Source: DAOUEO01 sp963763495
GTDB taxonomy: Bacteria; Chloroflexota; Dehalococcoidia; DSTF01; JALHUB01
Assembly: GCA_963763495.1 (NCBI GenBank)
Contig: CAVXOY010000015.1
Coordinates: forward strand, 62,001 to 126,000
Direction: 5' to 3'
DNA: 64,000 bases
Within the stretch, counting starts at the first letter, position 1. The number at the start of each line of letters is the position of its first letter. A program made the translations under genes and the position numbers. This document shows, piece by piece, positions 10,494-20,112 of this stretch. The notes under the pieces were generated by a model. It searched no databases. It worked only from the letters and a program-made list of their open reading frames with translations, and was not told where the DNA came from.

Positions 10494-11365
10494 AGTTCGT
10501 CAAGATGCACGGTGCGGGAAATGATTTCGCCGTGATCGAAGCCACGGGCGACGAGCACGACTGGCCGCGGCTGGCGATAGCGATGTGCGACCGTCACTTC
10601 GGCGTTGGCGCCGACGGTATCTTGCTGGCGCTGCCATCGGAGCGAGCGGCGATACGCATGCGCGTGTTCAATCCGGACGGCTCCGAGGCGGAGATGTGCG
10701 GCAACGGCGTCCGCTGCCTGGCGAAATACGCCGTCGAGAAGGGACTGGTCAAGCCGGCGGACAATCGCTTCTCCCTCGAGACGACGGCCGGCGTCGTGTC
10801 TATCGAAGTGAACACGACGGGTGGCAAAGTGGATAGGGTGCGGGTAGGTATGGGAGCGCCACGTCTGACCGCGGAGGAGATACCGGTGCTTGCGGACAGA
10901 GAGCCGCCGCTCGTCAACCTGCCCCTGGAGATCGAAAGAGGAGCGACGCGAGAGATACTGGCCGTCACCTGCGTGTCGATGGGAAATCCTCACGCCGTCC
11001 AGTTCATCAGCCAGCCGGTCGCCGGCTACCCCCTGGAGGAGGTCGGCCCGATCGTAGCGACGCACCCGTTGTTCCCACGCGGGACGAACTTCGAGGTGGC
11101 GCGGGTAATCGACAAGAAGCGCATCGAGGCGCGGGTCTGGGAGCGGGGAGCGGGGCTCACGCTGGCCTGCGGCTCAGGCGCCTGCGCGATCATGACGGCG
11201 GCGCGGCTGCAAGGGCTGGTGGATGATATAGTAGACATAACGTTACCGGGCGGAACGCTGAGATTGGAGTGGGACGGAACAGGGGATATCTACCTCAGCG
11301 GTCCGGCGGTGACAGTATTCAGCGGTGAATGGTTGATAGACGAGGAGGCTGAGCGAGACGCATGA
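10490..11365 (+). CDS. dapF: Diaminopimelate epimerase
   Basis: Converts LL- to meso-diaminopimelate for lysine and peptidoglycan. Intact, 291 residues. Both catalytic cysteines are seen: EMCGNGVRCLAKYA (about 66-79) and LACGSGACAIMTAARL (about 221-236). MKFVKMHGAGNDF opens the protein, and MGNPHAVQF lies between. It overlaps miaA upstream and the GNAT gene downstream by four bases each. The LL-diaminopimelate aminotransferase gene lies less than 1 kb downstream, so the direct route tetrahydrodipicolinate to LL-DAP to meso-DAP is encoded here. Confidence 0.96.
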   Translation: MKFVKMHGAGNDFAVIEATGDEHDWPRLAIAMCDRHFGVGADGILLALPSERAAIRMRVFNPDGSEAEMCGNGVRCLAKYAVEKGLVKPADNRFSLETTAGVVSIEVNTTGGKVDRVRVGMGAPRLTAEEIPVLADREPPLVNLPLEIERGATREILAVTCVSMGNPHAVQFISQPVAGYPLEEVGPIVATHPLFPRGTNFEVARVIDKKRIEARVWERGAGLTLACGSGACAIMTAARLQGLVDDIVDITLPGGTLRLEWDGTGDIYLSGPAVTVFSGEWLIDEEAERDA

Positions 11366-12287
11366 AGGAGATGCGACGTCTGGATGTACCCGCCAAGAAG
11401 GACCTGTTCGAACGAGGCCGGACGAGCGTCGTGCGCAGCTTCGAGGTATCACGAGAGGACGGGGAACGCCTGCAGAAGGAAAGGCCGGAGCTGATAGCGG
11501 CGAAAGAGGCGGGCGTCATGCTCCTCCAGCCTCAGGGCGGCCGCGTCTGGCTGTCTTACGGCTTCGCCAGCATCGATGCCCTGCGGCGTGAGTTCCGTCC
11601 GATGCTGGAGGGGCTTGCCGACTCGCTGAAGGCAAGCGAGGCGAAGGGCGGCATCTACCTGCGCTTCACCGACCAGCCGAACCGTCCCTACATCGAGCCG
11701 GTGCTGGACCGAGTGCTTCTTCGACGCTCAGGCACGAGTGGATGGAGATGACCCTCGCTGAGCTGCCGGAGGAACGTCTGCCCGGCGACGAGATCGCACC
11801 GGGCTTTCTCCTCCGGGTTGCTGTGCCTACCGAGTATGAGGCCATCGCCGCCCTCGACGGAGCCGCCTTCGGCGATGACGCCTGCGCCGGGACTACGTCG
11901 CCGAATTCGCCCAGCGGGCCACCGAGCTGAGGGTACTGGAGGAGCGTGCGAGCGATCGGCTGGTAGGCTTCATCGGCCTGTTCTCCGAGGAGGAGCGCGT
12001 GCCGGCAAGATCAACCCCATCAGCCGTCCACCCGGACTTCCAGCGTCGCGGCCTCGGCGAGGCGATGCTGCGCTGGAGCCTCGCCTGGTTCCGCCGGGAG
12101 GGCATGCGACGGGCAAGGCTGTTCGTGCACGGCCGACAATGTCGCCGCCATCGCCCTGTATCGCAAGCTCGGCTTCGTGCCCGGACAGCGCGGACTCACC
12201 TATCGCCGTCCCGCCGACAAGAAGGAACTGGCTGAGATGGCGAAGAAACGCACAGGGACGTTCGTGAAGTTCGGGGGATGGCGCTAA
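11362..12287 (+). CDS. GNAT-family N-acetyltransferase with extra N-terminal domain, multiply frameshifted
   Basis: The first 116 codons read cleanly (MKEMRRLDVPAKKDLF to PYIEPVLDR) and resemble no domain I can name. The chain then continues through other frames: CFFDAQ, HEWMEMTLAELPEERLPGD, LRRDYVAEFAQRATELRVLEE, SDRLVGFIGLFSEEER, INPIS, VHPDFQRRGLGEAMLRWSLA and DNVAAIALYRKLGFVPGQRG. The last two are GNAT acetyl-CoA-binding motifs (QRRGLG) and the C-terminal Asn-xx-Ala-xx-Leu-Tyr-xx-x-Gly-Phe signature. At least six small indels (near 11711, 11730, 11886, 12000, 12020 and 12125) are needed. ATG 11362 overlaps the dapF stop. The acetyl acceptor is unknown. It could be a true pseudogene, but its neighbours show the same damage. 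Confidence 0.7.
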
Positions 12288-12297
12288 GGGAGAGCAT

Positions 12298-13469
12298 ATG
12301 AGGCTGGCACGACGCATTGAGGACTTGCCACCGTACCTATTCGCTGAGATCTCGCGGAAGATAGCGGCGAAGCGGGCGCAGGGCGTAGACGTCATCACCT
12401 TCGCCATCGGCGACCCCGACATACCAACGCCACCCCACATCATCGATGCGCTGGTCGACGCGGCGCACGACCCCGCCAATCACCGCTATCCCGAGTCGGA
12501 AGGGATGCCGGAGCTGCGGCAGGCGGTCGCCACGTGGTACGAGCAGCGCTTCGGCCTGTCGTTCGACCCCGACAAAGAGGTGCTGCCGCTCATCGGGTCG
12601 AAGGAAGGGATCGCCCACGTGCCGCTGTGCTTCATCGACCCCGGCGACGTGGCGCTGGTTCCCGACCCGGGCTATCCCGGTGTACTCCATCGGCACGCTG
12701 CTTCGCCGGCGGCGAATGCCACTTCCTGCCGCTGCGAGAGGAGAACGACTTCCTGCCCGATTTCGGCGCCGTACCGGCGGATGTCGCCCAGCGGGCGAAG
12801 ATGCTCTGGCTCAACTACCCCAACAACCCAACGGGCGCGGTGGCGGGCCTCGACTTCTTCGCGGAAGCGGTGGCGTTCGCCAAGCGCTATGACATCGCCG
12901 TCTGCCACGACGGCCCCTACAGCGAGGTCGCGTTCGACGGCTACCGGCCGGTCAGCTTCCTCGAAGCGCCGGGCGCCCGCGACGTGGGGATCGAGTTCCA
13001 CTCCCTCTCCAAGACCTACAACATGACCGGCTGGCGCATCGGCATGGCGGTCGGGAACGCGCGGATGATCGACGCCCTGCGGCGTCTGAAGTCGAACATG
13101 GACTCGGGGATACCGCAGGCGATCCAGCGCATGGCAATCGCGGCGCTAAACGGGCCGCAGGAGTGCATCGCCGAGCACAACGCCGTCTACCAGCGGCGGC
13201 GCGACAGGGTGGTGGAGGTCCTGCGGTCGATGGGGCTGCGGGTGCGGACGCCCAAGGCCAGCCTCTACGTCTGGGCGCGGGTGCCGGAGGGCTTCACGTC
13301 GGCATCGTTCGCCGAGCGTCTGCTGGACGACCTGGCGGTCGTGGTGACGCCGGGCTCCGGCTACGGGCAGCAGGGCGAGGGGTACGTGCGGCTGTCGCTG
13401 ACGGTGGCGGACGAGCGACTGGAGGAGGGGCTGCGCCGGCTGGCAGGGGTGGGCGCACAGAGTCAGTAG
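12298..13469 (+). CDS. dapL: LL-diaminopimelate aminotransferase, two frameshifts
   Basis: Class I/II PLP aminotransferase. Opening RRIEDLPPYLFAEISRKIAA, then ITFAIGDPDIPTP, YPESEGMPELRQAVA, VLPLIGSKEGIAHVPLCFI, LNYPNNPTGAVA, and the PLP-lysine motif EFHSLSKTYNMTGWRIGMAV. This pattern matches LL-DAP aminotransferases of Chloroflexota and relatives. Proximity to dapF supports that over other class I enzymes. The frame moves +1 near 12681 (after DPGYPG) and +1 near 12705 (before AGGECHFLPL). Joined length is about 390 residues, normal for the family. It would transfer the glutamate amino group to tetrahydrodipicolinate. Confidence 0.85.
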
Positions 13470-14421
13470 GAGACGCGGAGATCACTGTGATCTCACTGCG
13501 TCGATCGGAGCATCGACGGCCCGAAGCGTTCCAGCGACGTGGCTATCTCAAATGCCAGCATTCGATCAGGCGCCAGCATTTCCGCAGCGACAGCTGTCGC
13601 CTTGGCGCCAGGCTCTGGATGCAAGAACTGCATAGCCAGCTTCGAGGATCAGACGTGTCTAGGCTCGGCACTGGTCTGATTGCTGCCAGAGTGCGGCGCG
13701 AGATCCCACATACCGGGTTACGCTCGCAACTCAGCATGTGTGCTCAGCTACTTCGAGATGATGGCGCTAAGGTCTCGATGACGGATACCACTGAGGAGCG
13801 GAGAGGTCGAGCACTGCTTCAAGGAAGCGTGTCAGGGCCCGCATTCCGCGATCGTCCCCGAGTGACGGTGATGACGGCTGCTGCAGAAGATTCTGTTGAA
13901 ACTGCTATGGCGACTCGTCACGTTGCGGCATGCACGATTATCGGGCTCACGCTGCCCGACGTGGAACTGACGGGCTGAGCCAGTCACATCGGCTGCATCG
14001 AGCTCACTAGTGGAAGGCGAAATCTTGCACATTCATCCGGGCATCTGCGCGTCCAGATGGCGATGAAGAACCACTTCCAGCGCATATCTTGGCATCGCTG
14101 CGGCAGTGGCTTTCCCAGTGCAGAAACGTAGCGCTCCTGTAGGTGTGACTTCGACTCGAAGGGTGCCGAGCTCAACCGATGCGTAGAACGGCGTCTGCGC
14201 TGACGTACCGGCATCACTGGCATGGACATTCCGCACGGCACCGATTCGCCTAGGGGCGCTATTGGTCACCGCGAGTGGGCGTGTCAGCCGTGCCTGCCGA
14301 AGCCCCATGACATAGGATGCAAGGCCGCTCGTCGAACGTGAACAGCACCTGGGCGCGATTGTCCGACGCCATCAGTCATGCTAGAGCGACGGCGTAAGCA
14401 CTGCCTAGCAGCACTTCCGCG
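13470..14421. other. Unassigned 950-bp stretch, possible gene remnants
   Basis: No recognised gene. Two weak coding hints lie on the minus strand. One is 13493-13633 (46 residues, with ATAVAAEMLAPDRMLAFEIA). The other is around 14033-14308 (with TPFYASVELGTLRVEVTP), possibly preceded in a second frame by RAQVLFTFDERP. Neither has a convincing ribosome site or identifiable domain. The stretch may hold degraded genes. It ends in the hflX promoter. Confidence 0.35.
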
Positions 14422-14441
14422 TATAATGGTCGCTAAGGAGG
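14422..14441 (+). promoter_or_regulatory. Probable hflX -10 box and Shine-Dalgarno
   Basis: A perfect TATAAT lies at 14422-14427 and a strong AAGGAGG at 14435-14441. Transcription would start almost at the ribosome site, giving a leader of only about 14 bases. No good -35 is visible 17 bases upstream. Confidence 0.5.
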
Positions 14442-14447
14442 AGCAGG

Positions 14448-15677
14448 AAGACGGCGAGAACTTATCCCACCGCAGAGCCCGTCGAGCGGGCGTATCTGGT
14501 CGCTGTCGAGCTGAAGGGCGCGACGGCGAACGGGCGGTCGTTCAGCAGCCAAAGCTCGCTCGATGAGCTGGCGCTCCTGGCGGATACGGCGGGCGCCCGC
14601 GTCGTCGGCCGCACCGTCCAGAAGCTGGAGACGCCGCATCCCGCCCACTACGTCGGCAAGGGCAAGCTGGCGGAGATCAAGGCGGAGCGCTCCCACATCG
14701 ACTACTCGCTCGTCATCCTCGACGACGAGCTCAGCCCCTCGCAGCAGCGCCACTTGGAGGACGCCCTTCAGGTCAAGGTCCTCGACCGCACGGCGCTCAT
14801 CCTCGACATCTTCGCCCGGCGGGCCCAGACGCGGGAGGGCCGCCTGCAGGTGGAGCTGGCGCAATCGGAGTACCTGCTGCCGCGCCTCGCCGGCCAGTGG
14901 AGCCACCTGGAGCGGCTGGAAGGCGCTATCGGCACGCGCGGCCCCGGTGAGACGCAGTTGGAGACTGACCGGCGGCTGGTGCGCACGAAGATCGGCCGCC
15001 TGAAGAAGCAGATCGAGGCGGTGCGAAGGCAGCGGGCCCTTCATCGACGGCGGCGGGCGCGACAGGGTGTGCCGGTGGTGGCGCTGGTCGGCTACACGAA
15101 CGCCGGCAAGAGCACCCTCATGCGGACGCTCTCGGGGGCGGACGTCTTCACGGAGGACAAGCTCTTCGCCACGCTGGACCCGCTCACGCGGCGCATATCG
15201 CTTCCCGGCAGGCAGACCGTCCTCCTGTCCGACACCGTGGGCTTCATCCAGAAGCTGCCGACGCAACTGGTGGCGGCGTTCCGGGCGACGCTGGAGGAGC
15301 TGGAGGCGGCGGATGTCCTGGTGCACGTAGTAGACATAACACATCCGGACGCGGCGCTGCAGAGTCAGACGGTGCAGGACACGCTGGCCGACCTCGGCCT
15401 GGCGGAGAAGCCCTGCATCAGCGTGCTGAACAAGGTGGACCTGCTGACGCGACGCGACGGCTCGCCCGTCGAGGGGCTGGAAGAGCTGCGGGAGCAAGCG
15501 CTCGCTCTGAACGATGACCGGCCGGACGCGCTGCTGATCTCCGCCGAGCAGGGCTGGGGACTGGCAGAGCTTCTAGGGCGGATAGAAGCCGTCCTTCAGA
15601 TGGGGGCAGGAGTGCTGGCAGCGCCGGAGTCGCGCTGGACGCAGCCGGAGCCGAAAGCGCTGGAGCCGCACGGCTAG
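14448..15677 (+). CDS. hflX: GTPase HflX (ribosome-associated), start codon missing or miscalled
   Basis: Ribosome-splitting/heat-shock GTPase. The N-terminal HflX domain (TAEPVERAYLVAVELKG, VGRTVQKLETPHPAHYVGKG) is followed by the glycine-rich linker GAIGTRGPGETQLETDRRL. The GTPase then shows G1 VALVGYTNAGKST, G3 LLSDTVGFIQKLP and G4 SVLNKVDLL. The frame is open from TAA 14424 but holds no ATG, GTG or TTG before the domain. AAG at 14448, six bases after AAGGAGG, is where ATG should be, giving 409 residues. Either the base is miscalled or a short indel separates ATG 14426. It ends 13 bases from the convergent ligase gene. Confidence 0.88.
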   Translation, partial: KTARTYPTAEPVERAYLVAVELKGATANGRSFSSQSSLDELALLADTAGARVVGRTVQKLETPHPAHYVGKGKLAEIKAERSHIDYSLVILDDELSPSQQRHLEDALQVKVLDRTALILDIFARRAQTREGRLQVELAQSEYLLPRLAGQWSHLERLEGAIGTRGPGETQLETDRRLVRTKIGRLKKQIEAVRRQRALHRRRRARQGVPVVALVGYTNAGKSTLMRTLSGADVFTEDKLFATLDPLTRRISLPGRQTVLLSDTVGFIQKLPTQLVAAFRATLEELEAADVLVHVVDITHPDAALQSQTVQDTLADLGLAEKPCISVLNKVDLLTRRDGSPVEGLEELREQALALNDDRPDALLISAEQGWGLAELLGRIEAVLQMGAGVLAAPESRWTQPEPKALEPHG

Positions 15678-15690
15678 CCGCTGGTATCCC

Positions 15691-17255
15691 TTATCCCCCG
15701 GCCTCTTCCTTTTGCCGGTCCCGCTGAATCAGTTCGCGCCTGCAGTATCTTGCCGGCCAGGCTCTTCGGAATCACGTCGAGGAACTCCAGGTCGCGTATC
15801 TTCTTGAATGGCGCGACTTTCTCCTCTGCCCACGCCTGTATCTCCTCGGCGGTTGCCGACGCCCCCGGCCGGAGGACGACGAACGCCTTGGGGGTCTCGC
15901 CGCCGTCGGGCTGGCGCTTGGGGACAACGGCGACATCGAGGACAGCGGGGTGTTCCAGCAGCAGCGCCTCGAGCTCGGCGGGGGCGATCTGGTGCCCCTT
16001 GTATTTGATCATCTCCTTCTTGCGGTCGACGAGGTGAACGTATCCCTCCTCATCGACGAAGGCGATGTCGCCGGTACGCAGCCAGCCGTCGCGGGTAAAT
16101 GCCTCGGCTGTCTCAATGCGCTGGCTCCAATAGCCCTTCATCACTTGGGGGCCTTTGACGAAAAGCTCGCCTGCCTCTCCCGTCGGCAACTCCTGCTCGT
16201 TGCTGAGATCAACCACCTTCTCAATCGTATCCGCTATCGGCGGCCCCACGGATCCGGCCCTTATCCTGGGGACAGGATGGGTATTGACGAGGGGGCTGGT
16301 CTCACTCAGACCATACGCCTCGACAATCGGGCATTTGAAGCCGCGGCGCGCCTGGTCAGCCAGTTCGGCCGGTAACGGCGCGGCGCCGGAATAGATATAA
16401 GCGAAGCGAAGACATGTCGTAGGACGAGAAGCTGGGGTGGTTCAGCATGATAAGCAGGGCTGGGGGGACTGCAAACATGTCCGTCGCCTTGTGCTTCTCG
16501 ATGAGAGCCATTATCTGCTCCGGGTTGAAAGAGGGCACCACGATCTGGGTAGAACCGCTGGAAAGGCCGCAGTTCATAAGGATGGTGAGGCCGTAGATGT
16601 GATAGAAGGGGAGGAACTCGACGGAGATGGTATAGGCATTCGTATAGCCGATAGTCAGGGCCTGCCGGATGTTGGCGGCAAGGTTGTAGTGGGTGAGCAT
16701 CACCCCTTTGGGAAGGCCGGTCGTTCCGCCTGAGTAGGGCAGAGCCGCAAGGTCCTCCTCGGGGTTGATGTTGACGGGCCGGGGCTCCGGCGGCGTGTCG
16801 GCGGCCCATTCCCAGAGATCTTCCAGACAGTGTACCGCCTTTAGGTTGGGGAGCTGTGGCGCAGATGCTTCGGCCACGGGCATCATGGGGCGTCCGGCCA
16901 GAAGAACAACGGCGCCGGCGTCTTCGAGCTGCTGGCAAACCTCGCGTTCTTTGTACATGGAGTTGACAGGGCTGGCAACGGCGCCGGCGTGGAGGATCCC
17001 CAGGAAGGCGACCATGTACTCGGGCGAGTTTTGGGAAAAGATAGCCACGCGGTCACCTTTGCCCACACCCTCGTTCTGGAGAAAGCGGCCGACTTTCTTG
17101 GCCCACTCATGTATCTGCCGGAATGAGTACGAGGGGCCATCAGGTGAGATGACAGCCGCCCTGTCACCGAAGCGGCCACCGCAGGCTTCGATGTAGTGGG
17201 CGAGGTTCATCTTGGGGTAGGGCTCCAGGGTCAGCCAGGGACTCGTGATAGGCAT
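15691..17255 (-). CDS. Acyl-CoA synthetase (AMP-forming), two frameshifts
   Basis: ANL superfamily ligase activating a carboxylic acid with ATP and CoA. Seen: AALPYSGGTTGLPKGVMLTHYN (P-loop-like A3), FLPFYHIYGLTIL, YIYSGAAPLPAEL, IVEAYGLSETSPLVNTHP, GYVHLVDRKKEMIKYKGHQIAP and the catalytic lysine region PKSLAGKIL. The first frame (start ATG 17255 after AAGGGGGAG) passes to a second near 16400. A third near 15742 gives the natural end RRELIQRDRQKEEAGG at TAA 15693-15691. Two extra bases account for this. About 520 residues joined. The fold fits 4-coumarate/medium-chain acyl-CoA ligases; the substrate is unknown. Confidence 0.87.
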
Positions 17256-17425
17256 TCTTCTCCCCCTTCTAACAACTCATTCCAGATGGAGGGACGGTTC
17301 GCCGTTCTTCCCGCCGGTTGCGACACCGGTATCCGGCATGATACCTCTAATATCCCGAAAGGGCCATAGCGGGGCGATTCGGCGGGGTAGGGGGAGTGCT
17401 GAGTCTCAGTGACAGCAGAAGAAGG

Positions 17426-17971
17426 CTAGTCTCCCAGCAATGTGGTGTAGCCCAGATCGATGATCTCCTCCACATACTCAGAACGCCAGTGAGCATTGGG
17501 GACGCGCAGGCCATTCTCACGGAACCACCGGTGGTAGGACAGGTACTCTTCTTCGAGATGGCATCGCCAGGCATCTTCCTCGGCGAACACGTCGGGGGCC
17601 ACCCCTTCAAGACCTTCACCGGCATCTTCCGGGGCGATATCCAGGTCTTCCTGCCAGTAGTCGGCGAGATAGTCCAGGCAGTCTTCAAGGTCCTTGCGGC
17701 AGTCGTTCATGAGCAGGGCCATCATCCGCTCCTGATCGACAGGGGTCGCCCGGACCCGCAGTTCTTTGGCGCAAGACTCACAGAGTACCACCAGTTTGCG
17801 GGCGTCGCAGCCATCTTTGCGACTGCAATTCAGGCAGCGCGGCGCATACTCCGACGCGGTCGCCGCCCGCGAGTAGCCTACACAAGCGAGGGGTTCCAGC
17901 CGGCCGCAACGAAGGCAGGAGATGCTGGCGGCCAGCAGGTCGTTGATCGTCCTTCCCCAGTCTATCTGCAT
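17426..17971 (-). CDS. Cys-rich hypothetical protein, probable zinc binder
   Basis: Not recognised. 181 residues from ATG 17971 (MQIDWGRTINDLLAASISC); the open frame runs further upstream without support. Two Cys-xx-Cys pairs (CLRCGRLEPLAC and CLNCSRKDGC) and a third (CESCAKEL) lie in the first 80 residues and suggest a zinc-ribbon-like fold. The rest is acidic and rich in Trp, Tyr and Glu. No catalytic motif is seen. It stands alone between the ligase and the GGDEF gene. Confidence 0.6.
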   Translation of the reverse strand: MQIDWGRTINDLLAASISCLRCGRLEPLACVGYSRAATASEYAPRCLNCSRKDGCDARKLVVLCESCAKELRVRATPVDQERMMALLMNDCRKDLEDCLDYLADYWQEDLDIAPEDAGEGLEGVAPDVFAEEDAWRCHLEEEYLSYHRWFRENGLRVPNAHWRSEYVEEIIDLGYTTLLGD

Positions 17972-18174
17972 GTCTGCCTCAAACGGGTAGTATGGTGGTC
18001 TTGGCTCCAATGATACTATTCCCACCCAGTGTGTCAACGGCAGAGAGCGCTTGCCGGTCAGCACCGGACTGTTCCCCTAAGATTCGAAAAAACGCACTGC
18101 TGGAGCCTCGTAGGCTCTAATAACGGGACGCGTGTCATCCGATAATTATGCTGACAGGGCTAGAGGAGTGATAC

Positions 18175-19062
18175 TTGGAAGCAGACAAGCTGCCGCCACG
18201 CGAAGATGACGTGTCCCCTGATGTCGGCGTTCCTGTTCCTCATGGATCGACGATCGCGGAGGACGGGCACTGGCGGGAGGCGCGAGAAGCCGCGTTGCGC
18301 AAAGTCGCCCCGGTGACAGCAACATCGAGGCAGCCTGTGGAATTGCGTGTGCTCAAGCGCTACTTGCTGGCAGCACTCGGTCTGGTCAGTATCGGCCTCT
18401 TGCTGGTAATCCTCGATGAGAGATCGCATGTCTCCCATCTAACTTCCGCCTCCGTTGTCTTGATGTTGGGCATCATCGGCATCAGCTTTGTCGCCGTCTA
18501 CCGGGCGCGCGAGGTAATGGAAGGGCTGATCCGAACGACAACCCCCACGGTCAGAGACACCGTGACCGGACTGCCGGACGAACAGTACTTCCGGCTGCGC
18601 CTGCGGGAGGAGTGCAAAAGGGTCGGCCGCTATGGGATCCCGGTATCTCTGGCGGTCATCGACGTCAATAATCTGGCATCGGTTAACGAGGCTTACGGCG
18701 ATAGCTGCGGAGACGCTGTGCTGAGCCATATCGCCAGTGTGCTCGAGGCCACCAAGCGGGCATCGGACATCGCCGTCCGTCTAAGCGGAGACGAGTTCGC
18801 GCTGATCCTGCTGGAGTGCGGGAGAGATGACGCCGCTCAGTTCGTGCACCGACTGGAGCACTACGTGGCCCGCAAGCCGGCGACGGTGAGCGTCGAGACA
18901 CAACCGATAACTCTGTGGATAGGCGTTACTATCGGCCTGGCGTCGGCCGCCAATGAAGACACGAGCCCGGATGAACTGCTGGCACGGGCCCGCCAGGACC
19001 TGCAGGCCGCCAAAGCCGAACGGGACGGGCGGCGGGAGCGCTGGACAAAGGCTTCCTCTTAG
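18175..19062 (+). CDS. Membrane diguanylate cyclase (GGDEF domain)
   Basis: Makes cyclic di-GMP from two GTP. 295 residues. An N-terminal soluble stretch is followed by two transmembrane segments (about 60-80 and 88-106). The GGDEF domain begins at DTVTGLPDEQYFRLRLREE. The signature is RLSGDEFALIL, with Ser for the first Gly, a variant often still active. An RxxD inhibitory-site motif (RASD) sits five residues upstream, so product feedback is plausible. Start is TTG 18175, placed by AGAGGAG ahead of it. No sensory domain is recognised. An intrinsic terminator follows at 19100. Confidence 0.88.
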   Translation: MEADKLPPREDDVSPDVGVPVPHGSTIAEDGHWREAREAALRKVAPVTATSRQPVELRVLKRYLLAALGLVSIGLLLVILDERSHVSHLTSASVVLMLGIIGISFVAVYRAREVMEGLIRTTTPTVRDTVTGLPDEQYFRLRLREECKRVGRYGIPVSLAVIDVNNLASVNEAYGDSCGDAVLSHIASVLEATKRASDIAVRLSGDEFALILLECGRDDAAQFVHRLEHYVARKPATVSVETQPITLWIGVTIGLASAANEDTSPDELLARARQDLQAAKAERDGRRERWTKASS

Positions 19063-19099
19063 ACATCACTGCTCTCGAGACATCCCAATGACTAATCGG

Positions 19100-19134
19100 G
19101 GCCCCATCCATGAGATGGGGCCAGTTCTTTTCTG
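19100..19134 (+). terminator. Intrinsic terminator after GGDEF gene
   Basis: A perfect nine-base-pair stem GGCCCCATC/GATGGGGCC with a five-base loop (CATGA), followed by AGTTCTTTTCT. Placed 38 bases after the GGDEF stop. The T-rich tail is on the plus strand only. Confidence 0.75.
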
Positions 19135-19197
19135 TCCGCCGGCAAATATGCAGGGTGCGGGTCGCGCGGTGCTTAGCGCAGAATCTCGTCCGAGTGG

Positions 19198-20103
19198 CTA
19201 ATGACGGATGCGCGGGTCGAGGGCGTCGCGCAAGCCGTCGCTGAGGAAGGTGAAGCTAAGCATCACCACCGCGATGGCAATCGTCGGCGCTAGCACAACG
19301 TGGGGATAGGCGAATATCGCCTGATAACCGTCCTGGACCATTGAGCCCCAACTCGGCAGCGGCGGCGTTACGCCGATGCCGATGAAGCTGAGAGACGCCT
19401 CAGCGAAGATCGCCTGCGGCACCCCAAATGCTACGGCGACGATGACCGGCCCCAGGCAGTTTGGCAGAAGATGACGCAAAGCGATCCGCACGTCGTTGGC
19501 GCCAAGGGAACGCGCCGCTAGGGCAAAGTCATGCTCCTTGAGAGAGAGGAGCTGGGCTCGCACGAGGCGGGCGACTGTCGTCCACTGCACGAGGGCTATG
19601 GCGAATATGATCATCAGCAGGCTGCCGCCAAAGACAGCCCGCAAGAGGATGATGAACAGAAGGTCGGGGAAGGCGTAGGCAACGTCTGTAAGGCGCATGA
19701 GGAGGTTGTCCAGCAGCCGGCCTCCCAGCGCCGCGACTGTCCCCACAGTGAGTCCCAAGGCAAGCACGATTACCTGAGTCACCACTCCCACAGACAGGGA
19801 TACGCGAGCCCCCTGGAGGAGACGGCTCAGGATGTCACGGCCGAGAGCATCCGTCCCCAACCAGTGAGCGCTGCTTGGCCCCTGATAGATAACATCGTAG
19901 TCCTGGTGCGCGTAGTGATGGGGAACAAAGAACGGCCCAATAAGCGCCGCCCCGGCGAAGAGAAGAATGACGAAAGCCCCCGCTGCCGCCAGTCTGTTGT
20001 TCCGGAGCAGACGCCGCCATAGATCCGTGCGCGGCGATTGCCGGTCGGTTACAGGCGCAAGGTCTTCTGTCTCGACCGCCGGGATAAGCGGTCCGCCTCT
20101 CAT
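19198..20103 (-). CDS. Peptide/nickel-type ABC transporter permease, DppC/OppC family
   Basis: Inner-membrane permease of a peptide-class importer. 301 residues with an N-terminal cytoplasmic tail, one TM segment (about 39-59), then the periplasmic-side HWLGTDALGRDILSRLL signature that defines DppC/OppC proteins. The EAA loop reads DFALAARSLGANDVRIALRHLLPN, and ASLSFIGIGVTPPLPSWG is the usual C-terminal family motif. Second permease of the operon, nine bases after the DppB-type gene. No ATPase genes follow, so ATP-binding subunits must be elsewhere. Confidence 0.93.
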   Translation of the reverse strand: MRGGPLIPAVETEDLAPVTDRQSPRTDLWRRLLRNNRLAAAGAFVILLFAGAALIGPFFVPHHYAHQDYDVIYQGPSSAHWLGTDALGRDILSRLLQGARVSLSVGVVTQVIVLALGLTVGTVAALGGRLLDNLLMRLTDVAYAFPDLLFIILLRAVFGGSLLMIIFAIALVQWTTVARLVRAQLLSLKEHDFALAARSLGANDVRIALRHLLPNCLGPVIVAVAFGVPQAIFAEASLSFIGIGVTPPLPSWGSMVQDGYQAIFAYPHVVLAPTIAIAVVMLSFTFLSDGLRDALDPRIRH

Positions 20104-20112
20104 GGCGTCCTC

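Noticed and set aside
13163..13978. 271-residue open frame over the end of dapL
   Set aside because: First half is an alternative frame of dapL; second half shows no domain or ribosome site.
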